Shown here: positions 18,257-27,030 of the stretch, one piece after another | Position numbering within the stretch: position 1 is the first letter of the stretch | How the letters are laid out: every line of letters starts with the position of its first letter | DNA from: Stappia indica | GTDB taxonomy: Bacteria > Pseudomonadota > Alphaproteobacteria > Rhizobiales > Stappiaceae | Reading direction: 5' to 3' | Length of the DNA: 64,000 nt | NCBI RefSeq assembly: GCF_009789575.1 | Contig: NZ_CP046908.1 | Location: forward strand, 3,191,001-3,255,000 | Notes under the pieces: generated by a model | The model's database searches: none | Told to the model about the DNA's origin: nothing | The model's input: only the letters and a program-made list of their open reading frames with translations | Translations under genes and position numbers: made by a program

Positions 18257-19741
18257 ATGTTTTCTTTGTCCGCCTATGCGCAGGACTGGACCGGCAACGT
18301 CCGCAAGGACCTGCTGGCCGGCCTCGTCGTCGCGCTCGCCCTCATTCCCGAGGCAATCGCCTTTTCCATCATCGCCGGCGTCGACCCCAAGGTCGGCCTC
18401 TATGCGTCCTTCTCCATCGCCGTGATCACCGCCATCGTCGGCGGCCGCCCCGGCATGATCTCGGCCGCAACGGCCGCGACCGCGGTTCTGATGGTGACGC
18501 TGGTCAAGGAGCACGGCCTGCAATACCTGCTCGCCGCCACGGTGCTGGCGGGCCTGCTGCAGATCCTCGCCGGCCTGCTGCGGCTCGGCGCGGTGATGCG
18601 CTTCGTCTCGCGCTCGGTGATGACAGGCTTCGTCAACGCGCTCGCCATCCTGATCTTCATGGCGCAGCTGCCCGAGCTGATCGGCGTCACCTGGCTGACC
18701 TATGTGATGGTCGCAGCCGGCCTTGCCATCATCTACCTGTTCCCGCGCCTGACGACGGCGGTGCCCTCGCCGCTGGTCTGCATCCTGGTGCTGACCGCGC
18801 TGACCCTGGCGCTGGGCCTCGATGTGCGCACCGTCGGCGACATGGGCGCGCTGCCCGACACGCTCCCCGTCTTCCTGATCCCCGACATTCCGCTGACCCT
18901 CGAGACGCTGCTGATCATCCTGCCCTATTCGGCGGGCGTCGCGGCCGTCGGCCTGCTGGAATCGCTGATGACCGCCTCGATCGTCGACGATCTCACCGAC
19001 ACGCCGAGCGACAAGAACCAGGAATGCATCGGCCAGGGCATCGCCAACACGGCGACCGGCTTCATCGGCGGCATGGCCGGCTGCGCCATGATCGGCCAGT
19101 CGATGATCAACGTGAAGTCGGGCGGCCGCGGGCGCCTGTCGACCTTCGCCGCCGGCGTGATCCTGCTGTTCCTCATCGTCGTGCTCGGCGAATGGGTGGG
19201 GCGGATCCCGATGCCGGCGCTGGTGGCGATCATGATCATGGTGTCCATCGGCACGTTCAGCTGGTCCTCGATCCGCAACCTCAAGGACCATCCGCGCTCG
19301 TCCTCCATCGTCATGCTGGCGACGGTGGCCGGTGTGGTGCTGACCCACAACCTCGCCATCGGCGTGCTGATCGGCGTGCTGCTGTCGGGCATCTTCTTTG
19401 CCTGGAAGATCGCGCAGATCTTCCGCATCACCTCCAGCCTGTCGGCGGACGGGCGTACCCGCACCTATGTGGTGGAGGGACAGGTGTTCTTCGCCTCGGC
19501 CGAGGCCTTCACCAACGCCTTCGACTTCCGCGAAGTGCTGGAAAAGGTGATCATCGACGTCAGCCGGGCGCATATCTGGGACATCTCGGCGGTGGCCTCG
19601 CTCGACATGATCGTGCTGAAGTTCCGCCGCGAGGGGGCCGAGGTCGAGATCGTCGGCATCAACGAGGCGAGCGAGACCATCGTCGACAAGCTCGCCATTC
19701 ACGACAAGCCGGGCGCGCTCGAACGCCTGATGGGCCATTGA
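18257..19741 (+). CDS. SulP family anion transporter, SLC26/bicarbonate-type clade
   Basis: A 494-residue transporter with the hallmark [34 protein letters not shown] near the start, about ten membrane segments, and a short C-terminal STAS-like domain ([14 protein letters not shown] ... [15 protein letters not shown]). It is a different subfamily from the sulP gene at 11096, which starts with a longer hydrophilic tail. The ATG at 18257 ([11 protein letters not shown]) matches the family start; an ATG at 18212 would add 15 residues. It is followed after 19 bases by a tandem universal-stress-protein gene, suggesting an operon. Confidence 0.85.
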   Translation: MFSLSAYAQDWTGNVRKDLLAGLVVALALIPEAIAFSIIAGVDPKVGLYASFSIAVITAIVGGRPGMISAATAATAVLMVTLVKEHGLQYLLAATVLAGLLQILAGLLRLGAVMRFVSRSVMTGFVNALAILIFMAQLPELIGVTWLTYVMVAAGLAIIYLFPRLTTAVPSPLVCILVLTALTLALGLDVRTVGDMGALPDTLPVFLIPDIPLTLETLLIILPYSAGVAAVGLLESLMTASIVDDLTDTPSDKNQECIGQGIANTATGFIGGMAGCAMIGQSMINVKSGGRGRLSTFAAGVILLFLIVVLGEWVGRIPMPALVAIMIMVSIGTFSWSSIRNLKDHPRSSSIVMLATVAGVVLTHNLAIGVLIGVLLSGIFFAWKIAQIFRITSSLSADGRTRTYVVEGQVFFASAEAFTNAFDFREVLEKVIIDVSRAHIWDISAVASLDMIVLKFRREGAEVEIVGINEASETIVDKLAIHDKPGALERLMGH

Positions 19742-19760
19742 GCCGAGCGGAGGACACCCC

Positions 19761-20621
19761 ATGACCAAACTGATCGCGCTGGTGGACGGCTCCGTCTATT
19801 CCCGCAGCGTCTGCGAGCATGCCGCCTGGATTGCGGCGCGCGCCGGCGAGGGGGCACGCGTCGAGCTGCTGCATGTGCTCGGCCGGCGCCAGGCGGAAGG
19901 CGGGGCGGCGAACCTCTCGGGCAACATCGCGCTCGGCGCCCGTACGGCGCTGCTCAACGAACTGGCCGAGCTCGACGAGCGGGCGGCGAAGCTTGCCAAG
20001 GCCCGCGGCCGGGCGATCCTCGACGATGCGGCCAAGGTGCTGGACGAGGCCGGCGTTGCGGATGTCACGACGCGGCTGCGCTCCGGCGATCTCGTCGAGA
20101 CGCTGGCGGAGATGGAGGCGGATGCCGATCTCGTCATCGTCGGCAAGCGCGGCGAGGCGGCGGATTTCGCAAAGCTCCATCTCGGCTCCAACCTGGAGCG
20201 GATCGCCCGCAGCGCCCGCAAGCCGATCTTCGTGGCGGCCCGCGCCTTTCGCCCGATCAAGCGGCTGCTGATCGCCTATGACGGCGGCGCCAGCGCGCTG
20301 AAGGCGGTCGACCATATCGCCCGCGGCTCGATCCTTTCCGGTCTCGACTGCCATCTGCTGATGGTGGGCGAGGAGACGGCGGAAGGCCGCCGCAGCCTGG
20401 ACGGGGCGGCGGCGATGCTGAAGGGCGGCGGCTTTGCCGTCACCGCCGGGATCCGCTCCGGCCAGGCGGAGACGGTGATCGCGGAAGCGGTGGAACAGGA
20501 CGGCATCGACCTTCTCGTCATGGGCGCCTACGGCCATTCGCGGATCCGCTCGCTGATCATCGGCTCGACGACGACCGAGATGATCCGCTCCTGCAAGATC
20601 CCGGTCCTGCTGTTCCGCTAA
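19761..20621 (+). CDS. Universal stress protein with two UspA domains
   Basis: A 286-residue protein built of two UspA folds, roughly 1-155 and 165-286. The second ends in LLVMGAYGHSRIRSLIIGSTTTEMIRSCKIPVLLFR, containing the G-2x-G-9x-G(S/T) ATP-binding pattern; the first has the related VIVGKRGEAADFAKLHLGSNLERIARSARKPIFVA. GGAGG sits four bases before the ATG. Tandem Usp proteins are cytoplasmic stress or nucleotide sensors. The 19-base gap to the SulP transporter suggests it modulates that transporter. Confidence 0.88.
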   Translation: MTKLIALVDGSVYSRSVCEHAAWIAARAGEGARVELLHVLGRRQAEGGAANLSGNIALGARTALLNELAELDERAAKLAKARGRAILDDAAKVLDEAGVADVTTRLRSGDLVETLAEMEADADLVIVGKRGEAADFAKLHLGSNLERIARSARKPIFVAARAFRPIKRLLIAYDGGASALKAVDHIARGSILSGLDCHLLMVGEETAEGRRSLDGAAAMLKGGGFAVTAGIRSGQAETVIAEAVEQDGIDLLVMGAYGHSRIRSLIIGSTTTEMIRSCKIPVLLFR

Positions 20622-20787
20622 GTCAGTTGCATCGCCCTGTTTCGGCGCCCTGCGATGCGCTGTCGCGGGAGGGCCGGCAGGGCTGTTGCGCGACTGGAAA
20701 AGCCGCCGGGCTGCGATATAAGGCATCGAGGGTGGGACACATATGTCCCGCCGCCCGACGGGTCCTGACAGGGAGAGGCACGAGGCC

Positions 20788-21423
20788 ATGAGCAGCGAGA
20801 CAGAGACGGCAGGGCGCGAGGATCTGGACGCGCAGGTCGCGGCGGGCGATCCCTTCGCGCTGTTCGGCGAGTGGCTCGAACTGGCAACGGCGAAGGAGCC
20901 GAACGACCCCAACGCCATGGCGCTGGCTACCACCGGCGCCAACGGGTTGCCGGACGTGCGCATGGTCCTGCTCAAGGGCTTCGACGAGCACGGCTTCGTC
21001 TTCTACACCAACACCCAGTCGCAAAAGGGCGGCGAGCTGGCCGAGAACATGCAGGCCGCCGGCGTCTTGCACTGGAAGTCGCTGCGCCGCCAGGTCCGCT
21101 TCCGCGGCCCGGCCGAGCTGGTGAGCGCCGAGGAGGCCGACGCCTATTTCGCCTCGCGGCCGCGCGACAGCCGCATCGGTGCCTGGGCGAGCCAGCAGTC
21201 GCGGCCGCTGGAAAGCCGTTTCGCGCTGGAAAAGGCGGTGGCGAAGCAGGCCGCGCGCTTTGCCATCGGCGAGGTGCCGCGCCCCGACTACTGGACCGGC
21301 TTCCGCATCCGCCCGGTCTATATCGAGTTCTGGATGGACCGGCCCTTCCGCCTGCACGACCGCCACGTCTTCCGCCGCGAGCGGCCCGAGGGCGGCTGGT
21401 CGACGCAGCGCCTCTACCCGTAG
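20788..21423 (+). CDS. pdxH: Pyridoxine/pyridoxamine 5'-phosphate oxidase
   Basis: A 211-residue FMN enzyme of vitamin B6 metabolism, forming pyridoxal 5'-phosphate from PNP or PMP. Recognisable blocks are [67 protein letters not shown] and the C-terminal [12 protein letters not shown]...RLYP. Length is normal for the family. The ATG at 20788 has GGGAGAGG nearby; an ATG at 20743 would add 15 residues and is less well placed. Confidence 0.95.
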   Translation: MSSETETAGREDLDAQVAAGDPFALFGEWLELATAKEPNDPNAMALATTGANGLPDVRMVLLKGFDEHGFVFYTNTQSQKGGELAENMQAAGVLHWKSLRRQVRFRGPAELVSAEEADAYFASRPRDSRIGAWASQQSRPLESRFALEKAVAKQAARFAIGEVPRPDYWTGFRIRPVYIEFWMDRPFRLHDRHVFRRERPEGGWSTQRLYP

Positions 21424-21543
21424 GCGGCAGTTTCTCTCGATCTGCCAAGAAAGCACGGAACCTTTTCCAGGCCCGGCCGTTATCCCGCCAGCAACCCGAT
21501 GCGGCTGCCGGGATGAGCGGCCGCGCCAAGACTGGAGAGACCC

Positions 21544-22032
21544 GTGCGCCGCATGATCCGCCTCACCGGAACCGCCCTTCTCACCCTGCTTGTCTCCACC
21601 CCGATGGCAGTCGCGCAGGACAGCGCGCCGGGTGTCGAGATCGGCAAGCTCACCTGCGACGTGCAGGGCACCAGCAGCTTCATCATCGGCGGCACCAACG
21701 CGCTCACCTGCGCCTATGAGCCGGCCGACGGCGGCCCGGCCACCTTCTATCGCGGCGAAAGCCGGGAGTTCGGCCTCAACATCGGCTCCCTGACCGACGC
21801 GACGCTCGTCTGGGGCGTGTTCGCCCCGGCCGCCAATACCGATCCGGGCGCGCTGGCCGGCAGCTATGCCGGCGTGACGGCGGGCGCAAGCCTCGGCGCC
21901 GGGATCAAGGCCAACGCGCTGCTCGGCGGCCTCGACGAATCGATCGCCCTCAATCCCCTGAGTGTCGAAACCCAGACCGGCGCGAACCTGACGCTCGGCG
22001 TCACCTCGCTGGTTCTCGAACCCGCCGGCTGA
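21544..22032 (+). CDS. DUF992 domain exported protein
   Basis: A 162-residue protein with a signal peptide (hydrophobic core LTGTALLTLLVSTPMAVA, cleavage near VAQD) and a DUF992 domain: EIGKLTCDVQGTSSFIIGG ... LTCAYEP ... YRGESREFGLNIG ... GVTAGASLGAGIKANALLGG. DUF992 is common in Rhizobiales; its function is not known. Two Cys of the mature part could form a disulfide in the periplasm. The start could be the GTG at 21544 or the ATG at 21553; GGAGAG lies four or thirteen bases upstream respectively. Confidence 0.82.
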   Translation: MRRMIRLTGTALLTLLVSTPMAVAQDSAPGVEIGKLTCDVQGTSSFIIGGTNALTCAYEPADGGPATFYRGESREFGLNIGSLTDATLVWGVFAPAANTDPGALAGSYAGVTAGASLGAGIKANALLGGLDESIALNPLSVETQTGANLTLGVTSLVLEPAG

Positions 22033-22174
22033 CCAGGCCGGGGGCTGCCGGCCGAACCGGCACCGATCAGGGCGCGGTGGGCAGCAAATGCCTGCCGCGC
22101 CTCTTTTTCGTTTTCCCCGCGCTTGCGCGGGCTGCCTGATTTCTTCCCTGTCGCAAAGCGACTAGGCTCCCCCC

Positions 22175-22543
22175 ATGAGCAAGGATGACCAGACGGTCGG
22201 GGTGCGCCTGCGCCTCGTCTTCGAACCCGATGCGGCCCTGGGACCCGGCAAGGCGGATCTGCTGGAAGGCATCGCCGCGACCGGCTCCATCGCCGCCGCC
22301 GGCCGGCGCATGGGCATGAGCTACAAGCGCGCCTGGATGCTGGTCGAGCAGATGAACGCCATGTTCGCCGCGCCCCTGGTGGAAAGCTCGCGCGGCGGGG
22401 CGAGCGGCGGCGGTGCGCGGCTGACCGAAGGCGGGGAAGCGGTTCTGGAGCTCTACCGCGCGATGGAAGCAAAGGCGCGCGAGGCGGGCGCGGACGAGAT
22501 CGCCGGCCTGCGGGCGCTGCTGCGCGAGGCACCTGGCAGCTAG
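22175..22543 (+). CDS. modE: ModE-like molybdate regulator lacking the Mop domain
   Basis: A 122-residue winged-helix protein matching the N-terminal DNA-binding domain of ModE: LLEGIAATGSIAAAGRRMGMSYKRAWMLVEQMN, then a G-rich wing (SRGGASGGGARLTEGGEAVLELY). Classical ModE has a further ~140-residue di-Mop molybdate-binding domain, which is absent; the stop is followed directly by the modA promoter region with two Mo-box-like sites. Single-domain ModE proteins are known in alphaproteobacteria. How this one would sense molybdate is unclear. Confidence 0.85.
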   Translation: MSKDDQTVGVRLRLVFEPDAALGPGKADLLEGIAATGSIAAAGRRMGMSYKRAWMLVEQMNAMFAAPLVESSRGGASGGGARLTEGGEAVLELYRAMEAKAREAGADEIAGLRALLREAPGS

Positions 22544-22557
22544 GTCGTTTCGATCTT

Positions 22558-22628
22558 CGATATGTATGGTGGGAAATAACGCTTGCGTGCGTGTCGATGC
22601 CGAGCGATATTGCCGCTCGAACATAACG
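22558..22628 (+). promoter_or_regulatory. Two Mo-box (ModE-binding) sites upstream of modA
   Basis: CGATAT-N12-ATAACG occurs at 22558-22581 and again at 22605-22628, both with a spacer of exactly 12 bases and 47 bases apart. ATAACG is the complement of CGTTAT, so each is an imperfect palindrome with CGNTAT half-sites, as in ModE-box consensus. Both lie between the modE-like gene and the modA start at 22658, fitting repression of modABC when molybdate is ample. Confidence 0.65.
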
Positions 22629-22657
22629 CTTGTTCCTGCCGGAGAGGAAGATCGCCG

Positions 22658-23461
22658 ATGCCTTTCGCGTCTCGTCACAGGGTTTCCCTGCTGCTGCGCC
22701 CCGCAGCCCTGCTGCTCGCCGCCACGCTGTCGCTGACGGCCGGACAGGGCGCTGCCCGAGCCGAGGACATCCTGGTCTTCGCCGCCGCCAGCCTGAAGAA
22801 CGCCATGGACGAGATCGCGCCGGGCTTCGAGGCGGCGACCGGCGACAGGCTGGTGGTGTCGCTGGCCGGCTCCTCGGCGCTGGCGCGCCAGATCCAGGCC
22901 GGCGCCCCGGCCGATCTCTTCATCTCCGCCAACAAGAACTGGATGGACACGCTCGAGGCCGACGGCCTCGTGCAGTCCGGGACCCGCGTCGACCTGCTCG
23001 CCAACGCAATCGTGCTCATCGCCCACGGCAAGGACACCTCCCCCGTCGAGATCTCCCCCGCTCTCGACCTCGGCGCCCTGGTCGGCGAGGGCAGGCTGGC
23101 GATGGCGCTGGTCGACGCGGTGCCCGCGGGCGTCTACGGCAAGGCGGCGCTGGAGAGCCTCGGCCTGTGGGAGAGCGTGTCGCCGAAGGTGGCACAGGCC
23201 GACAATGTGCGCGCCGCACTCGCCCTCGTCGCCGCCGGAGAGGCGCCCTACGGCATCGTCTATGCGACCGACGCGGCCGCCGAGGACAATGTGACGGTCG
23301 TCGGCACCTTTCCCGCCGACAGCCATCCGCCGATCGTCTATCCTGCGGCCGTGATGGCGCAGAGCGACAAGCCCGCCGCGACCGCTGCCCTTGCCTATCT
23401 GCGCGGACCGGATGCCCGGGCCGCCTTCGAGAAGCAGGGCTTCGTCGTTCTGGGCGAGTGA
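22658..23461 (+). CDS. modA: Molybdate ABC transporter substrate-binding protein ModA
   Basis: A 267-residue periplasmic protein with signal peptide ending near GAARA and the ModA blocks ILVFAAASLKNAMDEIAPGFEA, LAGSSALARQIQAGAPADLFISANKNWMD and AALALVAAGEAPYGIVYATDA. The Ser residues of AAASLKN and GSSALA are those that hydrogen-bond molybdate in the family. GGAGAGGAAG lies upstream of the ATG at 22658. It is first gene of modABC and feeds molybdenum-cofactor enzymes. Confidence 0.95.
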   Translation: MPFASRHRVSLLLRPAALLLAATLSLTAGQGAARAEDILVFAAASLKNAMDEIAPGFEAATGDRLVVSLAGSSALARQIQAGAPADLFISANKNWMDTLEADGLVQSGTRVDLLANAIVLIAHGKDTSPVEISPALDLGALVGEGRLAMALVDAVPAGVYGKAALESLGLWESVSPKVAQADNVRAALALVAAGEAPYGIVYATDAAAEDNVTVVGTFPADSHPPIVYPAAVMAQSDKPAATAALAYLRGPDARAAFEKQGFVVLGE

Positions 23462-23488
23462 ACCGACCGGGGGCGGGGCCGCAGACGC

Positions 23489-24184
23489 ATGGAGTATCTC
23501 AGTCCGGAGGAATGGAGCGCTGTCGCGCTGTCCCTGCGCGTCTCCTTCTGGGCAACACTGGTCAGCCTGCCGCTCGGCATCCTCGTCGCCATGCTGCTCG
23601 CCCGCGGCAGCTTTCCCGGCAAGCAGCTGCTCAACGGCATCGTCCACCTGCCCCTGATCCTGCCGCCCGTCGTCACCGGGTATCTCCTGCTTGCCACCTT
23701 CGGCCGCCGCGCGCCCGTCGGCAGCTTTCTGTATGAGACGTTCGGCCTTGTCTTCGCCTTCCGCTGGACCGGCGCGGCGCTGGCCGCCGGGGTCATGGCC
23801 TTCCCGCTGATGGTGCGGGCGATCCGCCTCGCCATCGAGGCGGTCGACCCGAAGCTGGAACAGGCCGCCGGCACGCTCGGCGCCTCGCGGACGATGGTCT
23901 TCGCCACGGTCACCCTGCCGCTGATCCTGCCCGGCATCATCGCCGGCTCGGTGCTGGCCTTCGCCAAGGCGATGGGTGAGTTCGGCGCCACCATCACCTT
24001 CGTCTCCAACATTCCCGGCGAGACCCAGACCCTGCCCTCCGCGATCTATGCCTTCATGCAGGTGCCCGGCGGCGAGGCCTCCGCCGCCCGCCTCGTGCTG
24101 GTCTCGATCACCGTGGCGATGGCCGCCTTGCTGCTGTCGGAATGGGTGAGCCGGCTCGTCGCCCGCAGGATCCGCGGCGCATGA
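23489..24184 (+). CDS. modB: Molybdate ABC transporter permease ModB
   Basis: A 231-residue permease with five to six membrane helices and the ATPase-contact motif EQAAGTLGASRTMVFATVTLPLILPGIIAG. The block FGATITFVSNIPGETQTLPSAIY is diagnostic of ModB. It lies 27 bases after modA, and its stop codon overlaps the modC start as ATGA. Confidence 0.96.
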   Translation: MEYLSPEEWSAVALSLRVSFWATLVSLPLGILVAMLLARGSFPGKQLLNGIVHLPLILPPVVTGYLLLATFGRRAPVGSFLYETFGLVFAFRWTGAALAAGVMAFPLMVRAIRLAIEAVDPKLEQAAGTLGASRTMVFATVTLPLILPGIIAGSVLAFAKAMGEFGATITFVSNIPGETQTLPSAIYAFMQVPGGEASAARLVLVSITVAMAALLLSEWVSRLVARRIRGA

Positions 24185-25287
24185 GCCTGTCCGTCGCCCT
24201 CCGCCACGCCTTCCCGGGCTTCGCGCTCGACATCGCCTTCGAGGCGCCGGCCGGCGTCACCGCCCTGTTCGGCCGCTCCGGCTCGGGCAAGACCACGGTG
24301 GTCAACGCGCTCGCCGGGCTGATTGCGGTCGATGCCGGCCATGCCGGGGTCGACGGCGACACCCTGTTCGACACGCGCCAAGGCGTCTTCGTGCCGCCGC
24401 ACCTGCGCCGCATCGGCTATGTCTTCCAGGATGCGCGGCTGTTCCCGCACATGACCGTGCGCCAGAATCTCGGCTACGGCCGCTGGTTCGCCCGCCGCCA
24501 CGGGGCAGAGGTCGCTGAGATGGAAAGCGTCGTGGAGATGCTCGGCATCGGCGCGCTGCTTGCCCGCCGGCCGGGCACCCTGTCGGGCGGCGAGCGCCAG
24601 CGCGTCGCCATCGGCCGGGCGCTGCTCAGCGGCCCGCGCCTGCTGCTGATGGACGAGCCGCTCGCCTCGCTCGACGAGGCGCGCAAGACCGAGATCCTGC
24701 CCTATCTGGAACGGCTCAGCCGTGAGACGAAGGTGCCGATCCTCTATGTCAGCCATTCGGTCGCCGAGGTCGCGCGCCTGGCGACGACGGTGGTCGCCAT
24801 CGACGAGGGACGGGTGGTGCGCGCCGGCACGCCGAGCGAGGTGCTGAGCGATCCGCAGGCCGTGCCGACGCTGGGCATCCGCGATGCCGGCGCGGTCGTC
24901 GGTGCGACGGTCACCGCCCATCACGCGGACGGGCTGAGCGAACTGGCGATTTCCGGCGGGCGGCTGCTGCTGCCGCGTATCGCGGCGGGGCAAGGGGCGC
25001 GGGTGCGCGTGCGCATCCACGCCCATGACATCATGCTGTCGCTGACGCCGCAGGAGGGCATCTCGGCCCTGAACCAGCTGCCCGTGGAGATCGTCTCGCT
25101 GCGCCGGGGCGAGGGGCCGGGCGTCGTCGTGCAGCTGCGCTGTGGCAATGACCGGCTGCTCGCCCGCATCACCCGCCGTTCCGCCGAGGCGCTGGGCCTT
25201 GCGCCCGGCCTTGCCTGCCATGCCATCCTCAAGTCCGTGGCGGTGGCGCAGGAGGATGTGTGGATCGAGGAGAAGGACGGGCGCTAG
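24181..25287 (+). CDS. modC: Molybdate ABC transporter ATP-binding protein ModC
   Basis: A 368-residue ATPase: Walker A GRSGSGKTT, Q-loop YVFQDARLFPHMTV, signature LSGGERQRVAIGRALLS, Walker B LLLMDEPLASLD. The last ~65 residues form a Mop/TOBE molybdate-binding domain (ISALNQLPVEIVSL). The start is fixed by the ATGA overlap with modB. The 3' end carries an 18-bp tandem duplication (GAAGGACGGGCGCTA at 25272 and 25290), which duplicates the stop codon outside the frame end without changing the protein. Confidence 0.96.
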   Translation: MSLSVALRHAFPGFALDIAFEAPAGVTALFGRSGSGKTTVVNALAGLIAVDAGHAGVDGDTLFDTRQGVFVPPHLRRIGYVFQDARLFPHMTVRQNLGYGRWFARRHGAEVAEMESVVEMLGIGALLARRPGTLSGGERQRVAIGRALLSGPRLLLMDEPLASLDEARKTEILPYLERLSRETKVPILYVSHSVAEVARLATTVVAIDEGRVVRAGTPSEVLSDPQAVPTLGIRDAGAVVGATVTAHHADGLSELAISGGRLLLPRIAAGQGARVRVRIHAHDIMLSLTPQEGISALNQLPVEIVSLRRGEGPGVVVQLRCGNDRLLARITRRSAEALGLAPGLACHAILKSVAVAQEDVWIEEKDGR

Positions 25288-25321
25288 AGGAAGGACGGGC
25301 GCTAAAGGAAGGCCGCGCGGG

Positions 25322-25903
25322 TTACCCGCGCAGCTTCGCCTCTTCGATCAGCCGGTCGACCATGTCCTGGACCATGCCGGCGGCGCGCTCGTTGGTCAGC
25401 TCGCCATGCTCGTCGAAGGCCGAGCCGCCATTGGGCACGGTCGCCATGTTCGGGATCACCAGCGCGCCGAGACCGATCTCCATGATCGTGCGCAGGCCCA
25501 TCAGGCCGCGCATGCCGCCGAGCGCGCCGGTGGAGGCGGCGCCGAGCGCGAAGACCCGGTTGCGGAAGGCGGCTGCCGGCGGCTCGCCCTCGTCCGACAG
25601 GCGCGAGACCCAGTCGAGCGTGTTCTTCAGCAGGGGCGTCACGGCGGTGTTGTATTCCGGCGAGGCGATGAAGACGCCGTTGTGCTGCTGGAACACCGCC
25701 TTCAGCTTGCGCGCGTTCTCCGGCACGCCCTTCTCGGCCTCCAGGTCGCCGTCGTAGATCGGCAGCGGATAGTCGGCGAGGGAGATCTGAGTCACCTTGG
25801 CATCGGCCATGGCGGCGTATTTGGCGACCAGCGCGGCGAGCTGCGTGTTGTAGGATCCGGTGCGAATCGAACCGGACAGCACGAGAATGCGGACGTCTTT
25901 CAT
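25322..25903 (-). CDS. NAD(P)H-dependent FMN reductase family protein
   Basis: A 193-residue flavodoxin-like reductase. ILVLSGSIRTGSYNTQLAALVA is the FMN-phosphate loop, and NGVFIASPEYNTAVTPLLKNTLDWVSR is the second FMN-binding block shared by chromate and azo reductases. It should be a cytoplasmic homodimer or tetramer reducing quinones or other acceptors. The ATG at 25903 has AAGGGG upstream. It is convergent with modC, only 34 bases away. Confidence 0.88.
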   Translation of the reverse strand: MKDVRILVLSGSIRTGSYNTQLAALVAKYAAMADAKVTQISLADYPLPIYDGDLEAEKGVPENARKLKAVFQQHNGVFIASPEYNTAVTPLLKNTLDWVSRLSDEGEPPAAAFRNRVFALGAASTGALGGMRGLMGLRTIMEIGLGALVIPNMATVPNGGSAFDEHGELTNERAAGMVQDMVDRLIEEAKLRG

Positions 25904-26038
25904 CGGTACCCCTTGGCATGTTTCTTGTGATCGACCCGCGGCGGGCGTCGTGTCCCGCACGCGTGTCATCCTGTCGCCCGAGCATATATGGTTGCAGACG
26001 CCGCTGGCCAGTGCGGCCCGGAAAGCGGGAGGCGAGGG

Positions 26039-26404
26039 ATGATGGCATTGAGCCGGGCCGAGTTCGACGAAGCCTGCGCCGCCCTGCCGGCCACGACCCA
26101 TGTGGAGCAGTGGGGCGGGGCCTCCGTGTGGAAGGTCGGCGGCAAGATCTTCGCGATCTGCTCGTCCTGGGGCGAGGGGGCGAATGACGCCATCGCCTTC
26201 AAGTGCTCGGACCTGACCTACCGCATCCTGACCGAACTGCCGGGCGTGGTGCCGGCGCCCTATCTCGCCCGTGCCTCCTGGGTACAGGTGCGCGCCGGCG
26301 CCGAACTCGATGGGGAGGACATCCGCGCCCATCTCGCTGAAGCGCACCGGCTGGTCGCCGCGAAACTGACCCGCGCCCTGCGCCGGGACCTGGGACTGGA
26401 GTGA
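26039..26404 (+). CDS. MmcQ/YjbR family protein
   Basis: A 121-residue single-domain protein with the YjbR pattern: ALSRAEFDEACAALPATTHVEQWGGASVWKVGGKIFAI near the start, then FKCSDLTYRILTELPGVVPAPYLARASWVQV. The family has a CyaY-like/DNA-binding-like fold of uncertain role. Tandem ATG codons (26039 and 26042) follow GGGAGG; either may be used. It converges with the Lrp regulator gene with three bases between stop codons. Confidence 0.85.
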   Translation: MMALSRAEFDEACAALPATTHVEQWGGASVWKVGGKIFAICSSWGEGANDAIAFKCSDLTYRILTELPGVVPAPYLARASWVQVRAGAELDGEDIRAHLAEAHRLVAAKLTRALRRDLGLE

Positions 26405-26407
26405 GGC

Positions 26408-26860
26408 CTACCCCGGCAGCACCTGCGAGTGCTTGACCGTGCCGAAGGCGAAGCTCGATTCCAGCGAGGCGATGCAGGGGATCTTGTGGATCCGCCGGCG
26501 GATGAAGCTCTCGTAGTCGGCGAGCGAGGCGACCACCACCTTGAGCAGGTAGTCGCGGTCGCCGGCCAGCAGGTAGCAGTCCATGATTTCCTCGATGCCG
26601 GCCACCGCCTGCTCGAAGGTCGCCACCGTTTCCTGGGTGTGGGGAGAGAGCTTCACCTGCAGGAACACGGTGACGGGAAGCCCATAGGCCTGCGGGTCGA
26701 CCACCGCCGCATAGCCGGAAATGATGCCGGCCTTTTCCAGGTTGCGCACCCGCCGCAGGCAGGGCGAGGGCGACAGGCCCACTCTTTCGGAAAGCTGCTG
26801 GTTGGTCAGGCGGCCGTCCTTCTGCAACTCGCGCAAGATGCGGCGGTCGATATCGTCCAT
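26408..26860 (-). CDS. mdeR: Lrp/AsnC family regulator, probable MdeR
   Basis: A 150-residue Lrp/AsnC protein: N-terminal helix-turn-helix (DIDRRILRELQKDGRLTNQQLSERVGLSPSPCLRRVRNLEKAGII) and a RAM/AsnC ligand domain (DCYLLAGDRDYLLKVVVASLADYESFIRRRI). It is divergent from methionine gamma-lyase and its downstream E1 gene. That is the mdeR-mdeAB arrangement known from Pseudomonas putida, where MdeR activates the operon in response to methionine. A palindrome sits 15 bases upstream of its start. Confidence 0.9.
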   Translation of the reverse strand: MDDIDRRILRELQKDGRLTNQQLSERVGLSPSPCLRRVRNLEKAGIISGYAAVVDPQAYGLPVTVFLQVKLSPHTQETVATFEQAVAGIEEIMDCYLLAGDRDYLLKVVVASLADYESFIRRRIHKIPCIASLESSFAFGTVKHSQVLPG

Positions 26861-26874
26861 TTATCGGCTCCATG

Positions 26875-26891
26875 TTGGCAGGATCTGCCAA
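26875..26891. promoter_or_regulatory. Palindrome TTGGCA-N5-TGCCAA, candidate MdeR operator
   Basis: A perfect 6-bp inverted repeat with a 5-base spacer, in the 170-base divergent region between mdeR and mdeA, 15 bases from the mdeR ATG. Size and symmetry fit a dimeric Lrp-type site; the closeness to mdeR suggests autoregulation. Confidence 0.45.
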
Positions 26892-27030
26892 TCTGATGGG
26901 ATCTTGCGGCAAACTACGCCAGAAACCGCCTGCCGGGAAACCCTAGACTGCCCTCAGCCGTTCGGGAGAGACGAGGGGGCGATGCCGCCCGCGCTCTCGC
27001 CGCCCGCCATCCGGTAGAGGAGCCTTCGCC

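Noticed and set aside
26875-27030. Horizontal-transfer boundary at the mde locus
   Set aside because: Base composition and codon use look the same as the flanking genes, and there are no integrase, repeats or tRNA; transfer cannot be claimed from this sequence alone.
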